A DNA stretch of 64,000 nucleotides from Rostratula benghalensis (lineage: Eukaryota > Chordata > Aves > Charadriiformes > Rostratulidae): NCBI GenBank assembly GCA_013399305.1, contig VXAI01000020.1:4760425-4824424 (forward strand). Reading direction: 5' to 3'. This document shows, piece after piece, positions 1 through 11,800 of the stretch. The notes beneath the pieces were generated by a model, which had not been told where the DNA came from, did not search any database, and saw nothing but the letters and a program-made list of their open reading frames with translations. The position numbers and the translations under genes were made by a program. Every line of letters starts with the position of its first letter. The first letter of the stretch is position 1.

Positions 1-2719
1 TACTGCCACCCACTGTTAAAGCCTTCGCTGCATCCCTGTTGATAGCTCTCATGACAGAGATTACAGTCTGCCACTGCCTGGTCCATAATTAGTACTTGTC
101 AAAGTCAGATTTGCCTATGGTAGCCCACCGTCCATGAGAAACCCATTCAAAATTAAACACGCTTTGGAAAATAGAGGCCAGTTCATCCTCTAATTGGAAC
201 CAATGAGTGCAGAATGAAGACTCTTTTTTTCATCTAGTAAGTCTTGTTCCGGACCTGAAAATATGATTTTGTGAGTCTTCTCCAGAGCTATCAATAAGTG
301 TCCTCTGGTGAAGTACCAGGGCACTGATTTTGTTCTGCAGCTGGGTCCTAAAATATTTGCGTGGTTCATTCCCTAAAACTGTATAGTTTAATCACTTCAT
401 CTGACTCAGGGCTGGGGCCAGGGCACAGGGACATGTGCTGATGCCAGCTCTGCTGCCCAGCCCTGAGCAATGGATTCTTTGGAAGAGAAAGGCTGGCCAC
501 AGCCTGGGGAATACCTTGTGCCAATGGAAGGTACCTGGGGGGACACCCGGACGAGTCATTACAATGTTTCCAGAAGACAGAGGAGAGAATGCAGACACAC
601 AGCCTGTGTCCTGCCCCACGGACATAGAAACACGATGTTTATAGTGATCAGGGTGTAGGGTAATCTGAGCCTTCACTCACCAACACTTCAGGCTGGGTTG
701 GACATGGAGCATAATATACAATTCACTTTGCAGGCCAAGGCTACAACCCTATATTTTAATTTTTACCACTGTGAGAGAAATGGCTAGTGTTATTGCAACC
801 CTGACAGCAAAGACTCAGTAACCACATCCAGTATCACTAAGGATTGCAACAAAAGGTTTTCTGATTAAACTCTGAAGTACAGGGTCAGGGATGGACACAG
901 AGAGGGTAAATGCGCTGAGAATAAGTAGCCACGCTGGAATCCACTAAAGTTGATGTCTAATGACATTTTTCATAGGACAATTGGAAGAGCTGGTGTTTTT
1001 GTGATCAGAAGCACAAATCCGTATAGCTACGAAGATTGTTCTCGCTCAAGCCACTGTCTACAAACAAGGGGGAATCCTGAGTATGACATCCTTGTCAGAA
1101 CAGACCACTGTTGGAGAAATGTTGCATCTTTCCATTTCAGGTCCTGGCAGTGCTCAGTAGCTCTTGAAACCAGTGGAATATATCACAGCAAAAGTGAAGG
1201 CTTGGAGAATGATTCACAAGAGGTGGTAGTGTGCCAGACATAACTCTTCACAGATGTCTTTCATTTTATTGCACTAAAAGAAGCAAAAGAGCTTAAAATA
1301 AACCAGAATTTTTTTCTGAGTGCCCAGACACTGATAAAACTGCCACTGTCCTACAACAGGTTAAGGATCTTTATGCAGTCCTATATGTAAATGTCATTCA
1401 CTAAAGCTTGTTGGATTGCACTTTGTACCTAAATCTTGCACAATCAAGTTATGGTTTTCATCCTCATCTTCAGTGGAAGTGCTGTTAAGAAGAGGATGTT
1501 TTATTTTGAATAGTGCCAAAATACCCATCTGATCAGCTCTGACCTGGGCAAGTTACAGGGAGGTTTACTAATGAAGGACCTCCTTGCAAATTTCCAGTCC
1601 ACTGCAACCCTGGGCAGCGTTACTGCAAGTCAGACAGATATCTTGCGATCTTCTCTGCATGGGTCAATACACAGCTGACGTTGTGGGTCAGCTGGACATC
1701 AGCTAAAAAGGGAAAAATCAGGCTGATGGAAGATGTAAAACCCATAGGTGGGGAGAAGAGACTGAGTCACAGGTCTAGAGAAAGGTGAAGACTGGTAATA
1801 TTTGGATTTGCAAGACAAAGAGCTGCTGTGAAAGGAATGGGAATAAATGGTTTCCACTGAGAGCAGGAGAAGGAAAAGCAGCTTTCAAGGTTCTGTTATT
1901 TGTCAAAGTTGTAGATGATTTAATTGTGGACTTAAATTTTTTGAAAATATTTGTTTTCTCTTTTGGGTTCTTCCGGGAACCATCTCTTTAAACTAATGAG
2001 ACATTTAAGCTAGGCATTAGGAAGCATTTTCTAATGATGACGGTGACTACATCCCGTCACACATCACTACGAAGGTGAGGAGAGTCAGCAAACATCTGCT
2101 GGGAGTGCACTGGGCATCACCGGCCCCGCCGAGGCGTGGGGGAGGCAGGGGATGACCTCGGTAAGCCCCAGTCAGCCCCGTTTCCTATCATTCCGGCGGG
2201 TCTGAAGATTTACTTTCACCCTGAAGGTAATCAGTCAGTTGTGATCTTGACCTACGGTTTAATGTGCTCTCTTGCTATAGTTACAGACATCCTCCTTCTG
2301 GTTATGTTCCCTGCTGTGACTAATGGCATCTCTGCAGCTAAAGAGGTGATTTTTAAAGAAAAACATCCAAGTTTCCATGCTGCTACTGAGTTTACAGTTT
2401 TAGCAAAAACAATGGCACGGCAGTCCTTGCTATGGCAGATGAACTTGATGTTTTTCAGGTGCAAATGTCTACGTGTATATTTATAAACCTTTCACAAAAT
2501 TCCTACATTCACAGGAAGCAACAATTTTTGCTCTGTTTATGCAATGGATCATCAGTCTTGGTATTCACAATTCACAGTGAAGATGTTTAAAGCCCACTTA
2601 TTCCACTCATATAAAACATTTTTGATCAGCCAACATTTTTTGAAAACTGAATTGCTTTGCACAAATGCAAACAAAAGTGGAAATGAGACTGAACAAAAAT
2701 CAGCAACTGAATACCACAC

Positions 2720-2743
2720 GAGATACCGAGATACCAAGATACC
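2720..2743 (+). repeat. 8-bp tandem repeat, three copies
   Basis: Three back-to-back copies of an 8-bp unit, gagatacc, gagatacc and aagatacc, are followed by a partial fourth (gag). It is short, intergenic and not part of a recognised element. Confidence 0.75.
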
Positions 2744-5700
2744 GAGCAAGCCTTACATGTACAATCCTTCCAGTGTGCTTTTCTGGAATATGTTTAAGGC
2801 TGGCATGAGGGACCATTTCTTAAATGTAAAACTATAGGGATTTTAAAGGTATTTTGCAAAATACCTAAACCATTCCTTTTGAAAACACTGCAGTGATTGA
2901 AGGTAGTTCTCCGAACCGAAGAATAGATTTTTCGGTTATCTGATGAGACCTCTTCAAATAAATTCAATGGATCTTTTTGTGTGCGTAGATGCTGAAGAAA
3001 AATTTGGGAAAATGCTACATTTGTTTAAATCTCCTTCCCTTGTTTTGCTTTCTAAATAGGTTCCCTATATCTGTTCACCTGTAAGTCCAATTAAATTCAA
3101 GGGCAGCAAATGACAAAAGCTAATACTACTTGACCAAAATTTCTACTCTATGTGGCAATGAAATCAGCAGAAAGTAGCTCAAGTTTTGCTTTTCTTTGCT
3201 AGATAAGACTGCAGATGTCATCTGGATGCTAATTGGAGTCATTGTTACAATCGTGTTAGATACCCTGTTCTCATTCAATATTGTAGCAGGTAACACAGTA
3301 CCTGTGTTCTTCCAGAAAGGATCAATGACACAAAGGTAGTTTTCTGTTGAATGGAGAAAACAGACAATTAGAAAATCACTATTTGTATTCAATTTCTGTT
3401 TACACTGGTTGACCACATCTCTTGCAAGCTCACATTTCTCTCTAGCTTCAGAAATACACAAATATATCAGCACCAGAAGTCTCCTCTCGTTTTACTTTAC
3501 AATTCAGGAATGCTTTATTAATCAACACAAGATGCATTCATTGAACTGGATTAATCCTGCATAAGTAATTTTGAAATTTCCTGCTGAAGTTATTTTTCAT
3601 TTCTGGGAACAAATCATTTATTTGGATTTTCATATATCAGGATCACAGAGATTTGCCACAGTCAGATTTTAATTTTAGTTACATCTGAGCTGGTTTATAT
3701 ATTAGGGCACATAGTTTTGCATGAGAGCATCTTCTAAAATCTGTAATTGGTGTGGAACACTGTCATGCACAGAATACATCTGACAAGGTCCAGAGAGTCA
3801 GGTTCAGTTTCACTGATCAACATCTATGCTGCAGATTAACTGAATCTTTTATGGCATTACAAGCCCTCCAGAATTCATTAGTGTACTTTCCCTTCCCGCT
3901 AACCACGCTGACCTCCAGCACCACCGCCACTGCTTCCTTGGTCCGGACCTAAGAGGCTGAAACACTGGCTCTTCTCTGCTGCCCCATTAACAAAAGAAAT
4001 GAGAATGTGCATCTTAAACTGCTCGGGAGTGTGTATGTTGCCAAATACCATCTTGGCCTTCTTAGCACTGTTTGGGATTTCTGACTCCTTTGTCTGTACC
4101 CAGAAAGGTCCATGTAAATTAAAATGGGGTCTGTCCCTTAAAAGCAGAACTAGAGTAACTATACTGGTGAGTGATTGTCATACAATACAAACTGCTGTAT
4201 GTAATGAGGTTTGGCATGGATTTTTTCTCAGGAACTGGCTGACAGATGCAGCTAGCAGAGGAAATCATTGTATGAAAATCAGGAAGGGGAACAAAGACAC
4301 AAAGGAAAGAAATGCCAGCTTTTGGGAGGTAGGGCACAGTACCTTTGAAGATTGTGCTAATATCAATTAAAAGCCTATTTCTGAAATGCTGTATCCACCC
4401 TCCTTAAGGGGACAGGCAGGGGTTGCAAATCAGCAACAACCCAGCCTTCTCCTGCTTCTTGGGCAGTGGATGGGACTGCAGCTGAAGAACAGGGAAAGAG
4501 CTCCATTTACCATTCTCCACACAAGTACCTAGGCAAGTTTGTCAGGCTGAGGACAAAGAGAAGATGACTGATGTTTAGCAGGAAGGATGGCAGAGAAGGA
4601 GAACAGAGGAACAGTCCATGTGTGCAACTTCCAAAGATGACTCTCTGCATCAGAAATGGAGAAGATGCTTCCCTCCGTCCCAAGGGAGACCCAGACTTGC
4701 AATACGTCTTCTCCCCTCCTCACCACCATGACTTCTCTTGTGAAGTCTGTGCATTCAAAGCCTGAACACTGCAACACCTAACTACTCTGCTGATTTGATC
4801 CTTCTGCTCAACAGCTAGAAATGATGAAGAAAATAGGAGCAGTACCATCACCAATTGCATTAGTTTCATGTTTATTGCATTTTCTCGTGTTTCTCTTCTG
4901 CTTTTTGTCTTCTGTCATTTCTTTCCAAGCTTGATCTGACGTGTGCTTCTCAGAAACTGTCTTGGCCTTCCTCACTACTCCAGCCCACCCTTTCTTTGTG
5001 CCCTTGATCCACAAGAACTTCCCACTTTCTGTTCTTGAAGGCTCCTCTAGTTTTCTACTTTTTTTTCCTTTTATTCTTAACCTCTTCCTTCTCACTTCAG
5101 TCCCTTCCTTTCTAAATCATGTCTCTGCCCACTGCTTCTAGCTTCTCCTCTTCCTTCTTCTCCCACATTACTTAAAATAAAGAAATACATAAACCTTTCT
5201 TCCTTCCTCTCTCTTCTGAAATAAACTCATTAATGAAACAGTCCTAGTCATGGTGCTATCTTACTGCAGTGGCTGCTGGCTTGCCCTTCCCCGCCTCATG
5301 GAAAATTTGAACAGGACTGACCCCCTCCCATCAGACCAGGCTCTTTCACTGTGTTCCCAGCTCACACTGGCCACAAGCACAGGGGGCTGAGACTGCCATT
5401 AGGTTTGCTCAGTGCACCCACCTGGTTTGCACAGGAAGGTGCCTGTCTGTGACCAAGGCTGGCAGGTGTGAATAAATAACAGATGTAATATAGTAACTGG
5501 TATTGATAACGACTCTGCTTCCTGGTAAAACCCCTGCCTTTACCTTCCCATCTCAGCCTGGTAATACCTCTTGTCCCAGCTCCTCCACCACTCCCCCATA
5601 GCAGCGCTTCACCATCCAGGAACAGCAGTACCCACAGTTAGAAGGGCCAGTCATTGCAGGAAGGACATTTTGAAGGGGGAAGAAATCACCACAACTAGCA

Positions 5701-5856
5701 TTAAATTCCCCAAAGCAAGACTGCCTTTAAGGAAGGCATCCTTTTCACTTGTGTGACCACGGGATGGAGGAACAGGCCAAGCAGGGCAAGGCAGGGGCAC
5801 TTCACAGACGCAGGATCAATCACCTTGGTGGGGTTCTGAGCTCGGACCCTGCCCGT

Positions 5857-5880
5857 GGGCGGGTGGGCAGGCAGGGGGGG
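5857..5880 (+). other. G-quadruplex-capable G tract
   Basis: The plus strand reads GGGCGGGTGGG, a six-base CAGGCA spacer, then seven G. Four runs of at least three G with loops of 1, 1 and 6 meet the usual quadruplex pattern. It lies about 260 bp past the likely KLHL14 cleavage site, on the template strand of that gene. Confidence 0.6.
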
Positions 5881-6139
5881 AATTTCCCTGCTGAAGCAGA
5901 GGTTGGGCAGATGTGCCTGGGGGAAGGCTCTGACTCACGACATTTTACTGCATCGCTGCCTCCACAGGCACTGAGTGTGCTGCTTGCAGAACAATGAGGT
6001 GGTTATGCATGGCCACAAAATAAAAGAAGTTTACGCATCTACATGATAAAAAAAGCTCCAAAGAATTTAATGTAGATATTATTTGTACATACATTTTATA
6101 AGTAGGAATATGGCAGACAGTTGAATTAGTACATAAAGT

Positions 6140-6145
6140 TTTATT
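6140..6145 (-). promoter_or_regulatory. candidate KLHL14 polyadenylation signal AATAAA
   Basis: The plus strand reads tttatt, i.e. AATAAA on the gene strand, in the context TTTAAATAAAACTTTATG. A T/G-containing stretch (CTGTCTGCCATATTCC) follows about 25-40 nt further along the minus strand. It is the first canonical hexamer I found after the stop codon. No transcript data are available, so its use is inferred. Confidence 0.45.
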
Positions 6146-6308
6146 TAAAGTTTCCCCCCTACAAGCAAGCTTCATTTACACAGTCTAGTACTGTACAAAA
6201 TTTACATCCCTTGTGTGTCTTATTCAGTTAGCACTTTTCTTGGTCATGCCTTCCTGAAAGATAGAAAGATTTACATACAGTCCTCATAAATCTTTAAATT
6301 ATCTTGGT

Positions 6309-6334
6309 AAAAAAAAAAAAAAAAAAAAAAAAAA
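6309..6334. repeat. poly(A) run, 26 bases
   Basis: An uninterrupted run of 26 A on the plus strand lies within the probable KLHL14 3' UTR, where it would be a U run. It is a plain mononucleotide tract; no adjoining retroposon body was recognised. Confidence 0.9.
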
Positions 6335-6789
6335 GAACCACTTAAAAGGACAACAAATATCCTTTAGAAATGGTACATTTTAGTAGAGACAGGTGACAGT
6401 CAGTGTTTAATGGCAGACCTTATTCTGATCTTAAATGTCATCCATGATTTCCTCATTTAATATCTTAACAGTTTCCTTTTTATATATATTTATATTTATA
6501 TACTTTCAACAGGAAAGGAAAAAAAAAGTCATGATTGCACCAAATATATTTTACAAGGGATCCCTTGGATCTGAACAATATAAATAAATACAAAACCAAC
6601 TAAGATTGCACTATATATTAGAAATGGATTGAGATTTCAGGATATACACTTCACCTTTATGAGTTCCTTAGTGATGCTCACTGGAAAACTCCCCTTATGG
6701 CACATTCAAATATTAGCATCTTCAGATAATTGTTTTGTTTAAACAATTCTTTTCCAGGCGTGCAGCTACCTCATCAATTGGGTTATTGC

Positions 6790-6895
6790 ATTTGTGTGGT
6801 ATCAGTCTTTACTGCATTACTCCAGTTTTACAACTGTGTAATTCTGCTGCAAGCAAGGGAGTTGCACTGCAATAAAACTGGACTGATGCCAGGGA
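6790..6895. repeat. imperfect palindrome A in KLHL14 3' UTR
   Basis: The left arm at 6818-6839 (actccagttttac core) pairs with the right arm at 6864-6885 (gtt.../aataaaactggactg) at about 16 of 22 positions, with a spacer of about 25 nt. The arm wording (tactccagttttacaa..tgtgtaattctgct) is of a kind I recall as a dispersed old repeat in bird and reptile DNA, but I do not assign a named family. Confidence 0.45.
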
Positions 6896-7145
6896 GAAAC
6901 AGTCCCATGGTATTTGCCCTCCATTATTTATATCGCTCTCAAGCTTCAATATATAGTGTAATTTCTGTGTACATTCGCCCTCTCTCTATTTGGCAAAGCA
7001 AATAATGAATTCTTCCTCCCATCTATTGCCTCTGCAGCAGAAACCAACCTCTGGCAGGTGCCCGTTCCTTGCTTAAGGCGCTAGCATTAAGTCCTGCAGT
7101 GAACGAGATGTGTGGGCTTGAAAATGCAGGATCTGAGTCTCCTTT

Positions 7146-7191
7146 GCCTTTCATCTGATGCAGCCCGGTCACAACTGGGCAAATGAAAGGC
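7146..7191. repeat. 46-nt two-tier hairpin in KLHL14 3' UTR
   Basis: Outer arms gcctttcat (7146-7154) and atgaaaggc (7183-7191) are perfect 9-bp inverses. Inside, gcccggt (7163-7169) and actgggc (7174-7180) pair at six of seven positions around a caca loop. The internal loop is asymmetric (8 nt against 2 nt). It would form in RNA of either strand. Confidence 0.6.
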
Positions 7192-7273
7192 CAGGTTCTT
7201 AGCTGACACAAACCAAGGTGCATCCATTGGCTTGAATGGAGCAGTGTCAGTTTATACCAGCAAAGAGGATGGT
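7191..7273. repeat. imperfect palindrome B in KLHL14 3' UTR
   Basis: The left arm 7191-7228 (ccaggttcttagctgacac...) is the approximate inverse of the right arm 7235-7273 (aatggagcagtgtcag... ttataccagc). The centre reads ccattggcttgaatgg. It is of the same general type as palindromes A and C. Confidence 0.5.
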
Positions 7274-7857
7274 CCTGAGGGTAATGGACGCAGCACCAGT
7301 AAACCACAATGGAAGAATTATGCATATGCTCTTCTGAGGTGTAGACAATTATGTTAACTGCGAGGTGGTGAAGAATCAGGCTCAGATTTTGTCACTGCTT
7401 TTGCAAAGTCAGGACAGAAAGACATAAGCTTAACACACGGACAGGCTGATTTGTGCAAGCAACTATGAGTTCATGAAGCGAGTCCTAAATGCTACTGGTC
7501 CCACGTGGTACACATTCTGAACTCACTTTGCAATGTATAAATAATTACACAGGCTGTAAGGCAGTGGAAAGTCTAGCCTCATACTACTTTGGATCAATAG
7601 TAAAAATCTCTCAGAGCACATTTTAAGATCAACCACACAGGAGTATTTTAACTACTTACCAGCGTCTCTCCAAAACTGTGCATAATCATTTAAGGGTCCA
7701 AAGTAATATGTTTACAGTTAAATGCAGCCTTCTTGTCTTTGGAAGCAACTAGCACGGATGCTCATATCCAACAGGTTAGTGAAAAGTAATGGTTCTGGTG
7801 CTTCGTTAAGTGGCCATAGAAATAACTTACTTCATGAACCCAGAATTTAAGGTGCAG

Positions 7858-7952
7858 GAGCAAATTTCTGCTGTACTCATATAAAAAGTCATTCCATGTG
7901 ATTTCAGTGAAATGACTCTGACTTTACACAAGCGTGATTAGTAGAATTTGAT
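7858..7952. repeat. imperfect palindrome C in KLHL14 3' UTR
   Basis: The left arm starts gagcaaatttctgctgtac and the right arm ends gattagtagaatttgatc; they are approximate inverses across about 95 bp, with a centre ccatgtgatttcagtg. The arrangement is like a degenerate MITE or other fold-back element. Family unnamed. Confidence 0.5.
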
Positions 7953-8662
7953 CCTAATCCCTAAGCTGCTATTGCAAGAAGTGCTCTGTAAAGCATGGCT
8001 TTCATTGTAGTCTGCTTTCAGCTGCACTTACACGTGGGGACTTTGAAGGCAGAGCGTATTAGATGCCAAGCTGTGCAAAAACTGAATGATATTTCTTTAC
8101 CTTTCATAATCTTCTGATGCTGTGCTGCTTGCAGAGCATGTGAAGTAGCTGTAGGTTAGGATTACAGAGGAGGAGACAATTCTGCAATGCAGTGTGAGCT
8201 TTTCACTATCTGAATTCTGAAGCATTCATGAAAACAACATCCTCATGACTTCAACACAGATCACATGCAGGTAGATACAATGCACAATACTGATCTTGCC
8301 TCTTCAGGCCGTATTTAAACATTTAGCCTTCTTTGTTCTTTTTTTTTTTTTTTAAGTTAAATTTGACGTGAGGAATATCTCTGCAGCAGGAAAAGTTAAA
8401 ATCAGTCTGAAATGGCAGTCTGTCAGCGTGTAATGTTCGGTGTGTTTTAGCTGCTTGCTTCGTAAGACACCAGCATCTATCTGAGATGGGACAACACTTG
8501 GGTTTTGTTTCCCTTTAGTTTGCTCCTAAAGCATAAATATGGAATAAGGGGTCAATTATGGTAGCTTTGTTTCAACAGGAATCCTGTTCTAACAAAATGT
8601 TTATGTCACCCGTCATTAATTTCCCAAATGCAATCAGTGTTCGTGTCAGCGCTCCTTGACTA

Positions 8663-8803
8663 TCACTTGTTGTACGGAACACAGGCTGGCAATATGACTG
8701 TTGAACAAGCAGGTCCTGCAAGTGGCTCAGCAACGTCTCCTTCTAGTTCTGTCCAAGTCCCTTTCTCAGGACTATAGCATATAGTAGAAGATTTGTAAGC
8801 TCC
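8663..8803 (-). CDS. KLHL14: KLHL14 last coding exon (exon 9) with stop codon
   Basis: The coding part is 141 bp (46 codons plus TGA at 8665..8663). It encodes [20 protein letters not shown], then [20 protein letters not shown], then CVPYNK. This is the ICY...W strand that closes the propeller plus the short C-terminal tail of KLHL14. The acceptor is TTTTATTCCAG|GGAGCT at phase 0. The exon continues into the 3' UTR below 8663. Confidence 0.95.
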   Translation of the reverse strand, partial: GAYKSSTICYSPEKGTWTELEGDVAEPLAGPACSTVILPACVPYNK

Positions 8804-11800
8804 CTGGAATAAAACAAAAAGTCACATTAAATGTGGTCAAAGTTAAATCCAAGTCACACGTCAGCTTTAAAGACCAAAAGCCACTTCTTTTCAAAAGTGA
8901 GTCATGATTTTGGGCCCTAATTTAGGAGCCCTTCAAGAGGTTTGGTTGTCACATGGGCCTCTGCAAGTCAGCATCCTTTACAAGCACTTTATAAGCAGGG
9001 CTGTAGGTATGCAATCCTGTCAATCACAAGATGAGGCCACATCTGAAGTACTGTATCCAATTCTGGGCTCCTTAGTTCAAGAAGGACAGGGAACTGCTGG
9101 AGAGGGTAAAGCAAAGGGCTACAAAGATGCTTAGGGGACTGGAACAACTCCCTATGAGGAAAGGCTGATGGACTTGGGTCTTTTTAGACTGGAGAAGGCT
9201 GAGGGGGGATCTGATCAATGCCTATAAATACTTAAAGGGTAGGTGTCAGGAGGATGGGGCCAACCTTTTTTCAGTGGTGCCCAGTGACAGGACAAGAGGA
9301 AATGGGCACAAACTTGAACATAGGAAGTTCCATCTAAACATGAGGAGGAACTTCTGTACTTTGAGGGTGGCAGAGCACTGGAACAGGCTGCCCAGAGAAG
9401 TGGTGGGGTCTCCATCTCTGGAGATGTTAAAAAACTGCCTGGACAAGTTCCTGTGCAACCAACTCTAGGTGGACCTACTCTGGCAGGGGGTTTAGAATAG
9501 ATATCTCCAGAGGTCCCTTCCAACCCCCTATCACTCTTCTGATGCTGTGATTTTGCCAAATTACATTTGATTTTTTTCTATTACTCCATATCAGTGAATA
9601 TAATCTGATAATAATACATCTAAATGGAAAAGCACAAAGGTGAAAAAATACTCTGTGTTCTCCACAAGTTCAAAACCAAATCAAAACCATCCCCATCAAA
9701 CTTCATCCCTTGTCTCCTCTCAATCCCATTCAAGGAATTTACAAACTGGCCACAAGGGCTCAGAAGGAATGGAAGGGTCACTGCAGAAAGCAGGTACACA
9801 CCATACTCCAGCTGTAGCCTCCGACCAGGTAAATGCTGTCGTCAAGGACTGCGCAGCCAGGGCCACTGCGGCCCTCCAGAATAGGAGTCTGGAGAATATT
9901 CCACTGGTCCCCTTTTGGATCGTAGCATTCCACAAGCATTACATCAAGATGAGAGAAACCTGGATAAGGATATTGGGAAAGGAGAATGTGCATTATGACA
10001 TAATGCTTTATTATTTGTTTTACTGTTAAATTTATTAACTTAAAGCTGCAATTATATTATCACAATTATAACATCACCGTTAAATTTCCTTCTAGAAAAT
10101 ATTGCCATATACATTTAAGCCATCTTCTGTAATGTTAATGTCATATTATTTCACTTCAAATAAATCTGCTGAAAGTTTTTACTATTAGTTCTATAGTCTT
10201 TTATAAATCACAAGTATGTACAGAACCTGAACAGATCAGAAAGTAACACTCATTAATAACCTATCAACGATGAAAGCAAATTCAAGCAACATTCCTCCTT
10301 CTCTATCCGTGCAAACACAAGTTTGAACATGTATGAAAAAAGACTGTCTTGGCAATCTTTCTCAAAGATCAGCTGATCTCATCTGTTCAAAAGTCAGCAG
10401 ATTAAATCTTGCTGAGAAATTAATGCCTAATAAGTCAAGGTAGACCTCAGACAACTGATGCCACTTGGTTCTAGAGGGACAAGGTGCATAGCATGACAGA
10501 TGTGATGTTCAGGACCAGCTTCAATTTTCAAGCTGATTTAAGAGGTACTCTAATCAAGCAGTTGTGATTCAACGAAGTCTTAAAAGCAACAGAAAATGTA
10601 ACAAGAAAAACCACAACAGTGGTCCCATCCTTCCCTGACAGACCAAAAAAGACTCCATGTGATTGACCAGCAAAATTTCACATCTGGGACTTTGTGCCCT
10701 ACATGATTCAAGGGCACCCAGATCTTCAAAAGCAGCATGTGGATTTTCAGAGTCTCACAGGGACCTGGGTGCCAGAGTCATCCAGGCACATGGCCTGGTG
10801 CTACTGGCAGTTAACATCACTTTCACTTTTATATTAGTTTTCTCTTTTGTTGTTGAGAGGCTTTTTTTTTTTTTTTCTTTCTTTTTAAGCCAGAAAGGAG
10901 AAAGGGAAAAAAAAAGGGAATACAAACTGTCAAATATTGTCAGGGGACAAAGAAGCAGGAGCTGTGCTTTTTGTCTAAGTGCCTGGATTAAGCAGAATCT
11001 CTTTAGCAATGGAATGTAGGTACTAAGACAAAAATACCAGATGCCTAACAGTAGTTATTTTAATCTGACACCTCTTCAAAAGATGAAAACAAAAACCCTC
11101 TAAAAAGAATTATAATTAACAAGCTACATTTAATACTAAAAAAGGGATCTAAATAGCCTAGTCCTAATATTTAATGGCTGGAGTTTTGGTTTTTTTTCTC
11201 TTCATTAAATCAGGAGCTTGTTCTTGTGTGTTGCTCTGAATAAAGCTCTCTCTAACTGCACATTTTGGAAAATGATTTACAGAGGAAAATATTGCTGGTA
11301 CTTTCGGGTCAAAGAATAATCTGTTTGTTTCATTGAATTCTTGGTAATGACAAATTGTCCATGCCTTTGAGTAATGGAAGCTCCCATTTTTATTATCTAA
11401 AGCATTCATTACTCATATATTTAATGTACTGTTATAATTTTAAAATAATTTGCATAAAATGTTTTTAAAATTGCTGGCTCAAGTGTCTTGTTAAATTGTG
11501 TTGCGTGGTTTTTAATGTATTTAACAATGCCTGTCTAACAAAAATATTCTTTATCAGGAGACAGGGGACACTGAAATGCTTTTTTGCCATTAAAAATGTG
11601 ACCTTTCAAATGGTTTCCTCCGATCGCATACAGTCGATCATTCATTACAGCCAAAGTGTGGATTGCTCGCTTTGTGTTCATGTCCTGTTTTCGGGCCCAG
11701 ACGTCCATCACAGGGTCATAGCAGTACAGCCAGGGGACATACTCTCCATTGTGAACACCTCCTGAAAAGTAAATATACCTTGATTAATTAATGTCAATAA

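Larger units (their letters stand above)
1..6119. other. intergenic region downstream of KLHL14
   Basis: No exon of a known family, RNA gene or clear transposon was recognised. Frames of 60-123 codons occur (for example 3126-3473 minus and 3999-4370 plus), but they lack recognisable domains or splice context and fit chance in AT-rich DNA. Visible structures are an 8-bp tandem repeat near 2720, a pyrimidine-biased stretch at about 4860-5220 and a G-rich tract at 5857-5880. Confidence 0.6.
6120..8662 (-). other. KLHL14: probable KLHL14 3' untranslated region
   Basis: About 2.5 kb runs from the stop codon to the best candidate poly(A) signal at 6140-6145, with no splice acceptor or coding sequence I can support. 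It is AT-rich, holds a 26-base A run on the plus strand (U run in the transcript) at 6309-6334, three imperfect palindromes and a 46-nt hairpin. The 3' boundary is inferred: other ATTAAA variants occur on the minus strand at 6456-6461, 6406-6411 and 6066-6071, so shorter or longer forms are possible. Confidence 0.5.

Noticed and set aside
3126..3473. 115-codon minus-strand frame
   Set aside because: No domain, conserved motif or splice context could be recognised; the length is within chance for AT-rich DNA of this size.
4808..5095. Lys/Arg-rich minus-strand frame resembling a basic protein
   Set aside because: Complement of a pyrimidine-biased stretch; no recognisable motif and no gene context.
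9274..9468. 64-codon plus-strand frame as a host gene
   Set aside because: It is the C-terminal end of CR1 ORF2 within a retroposon fragment.
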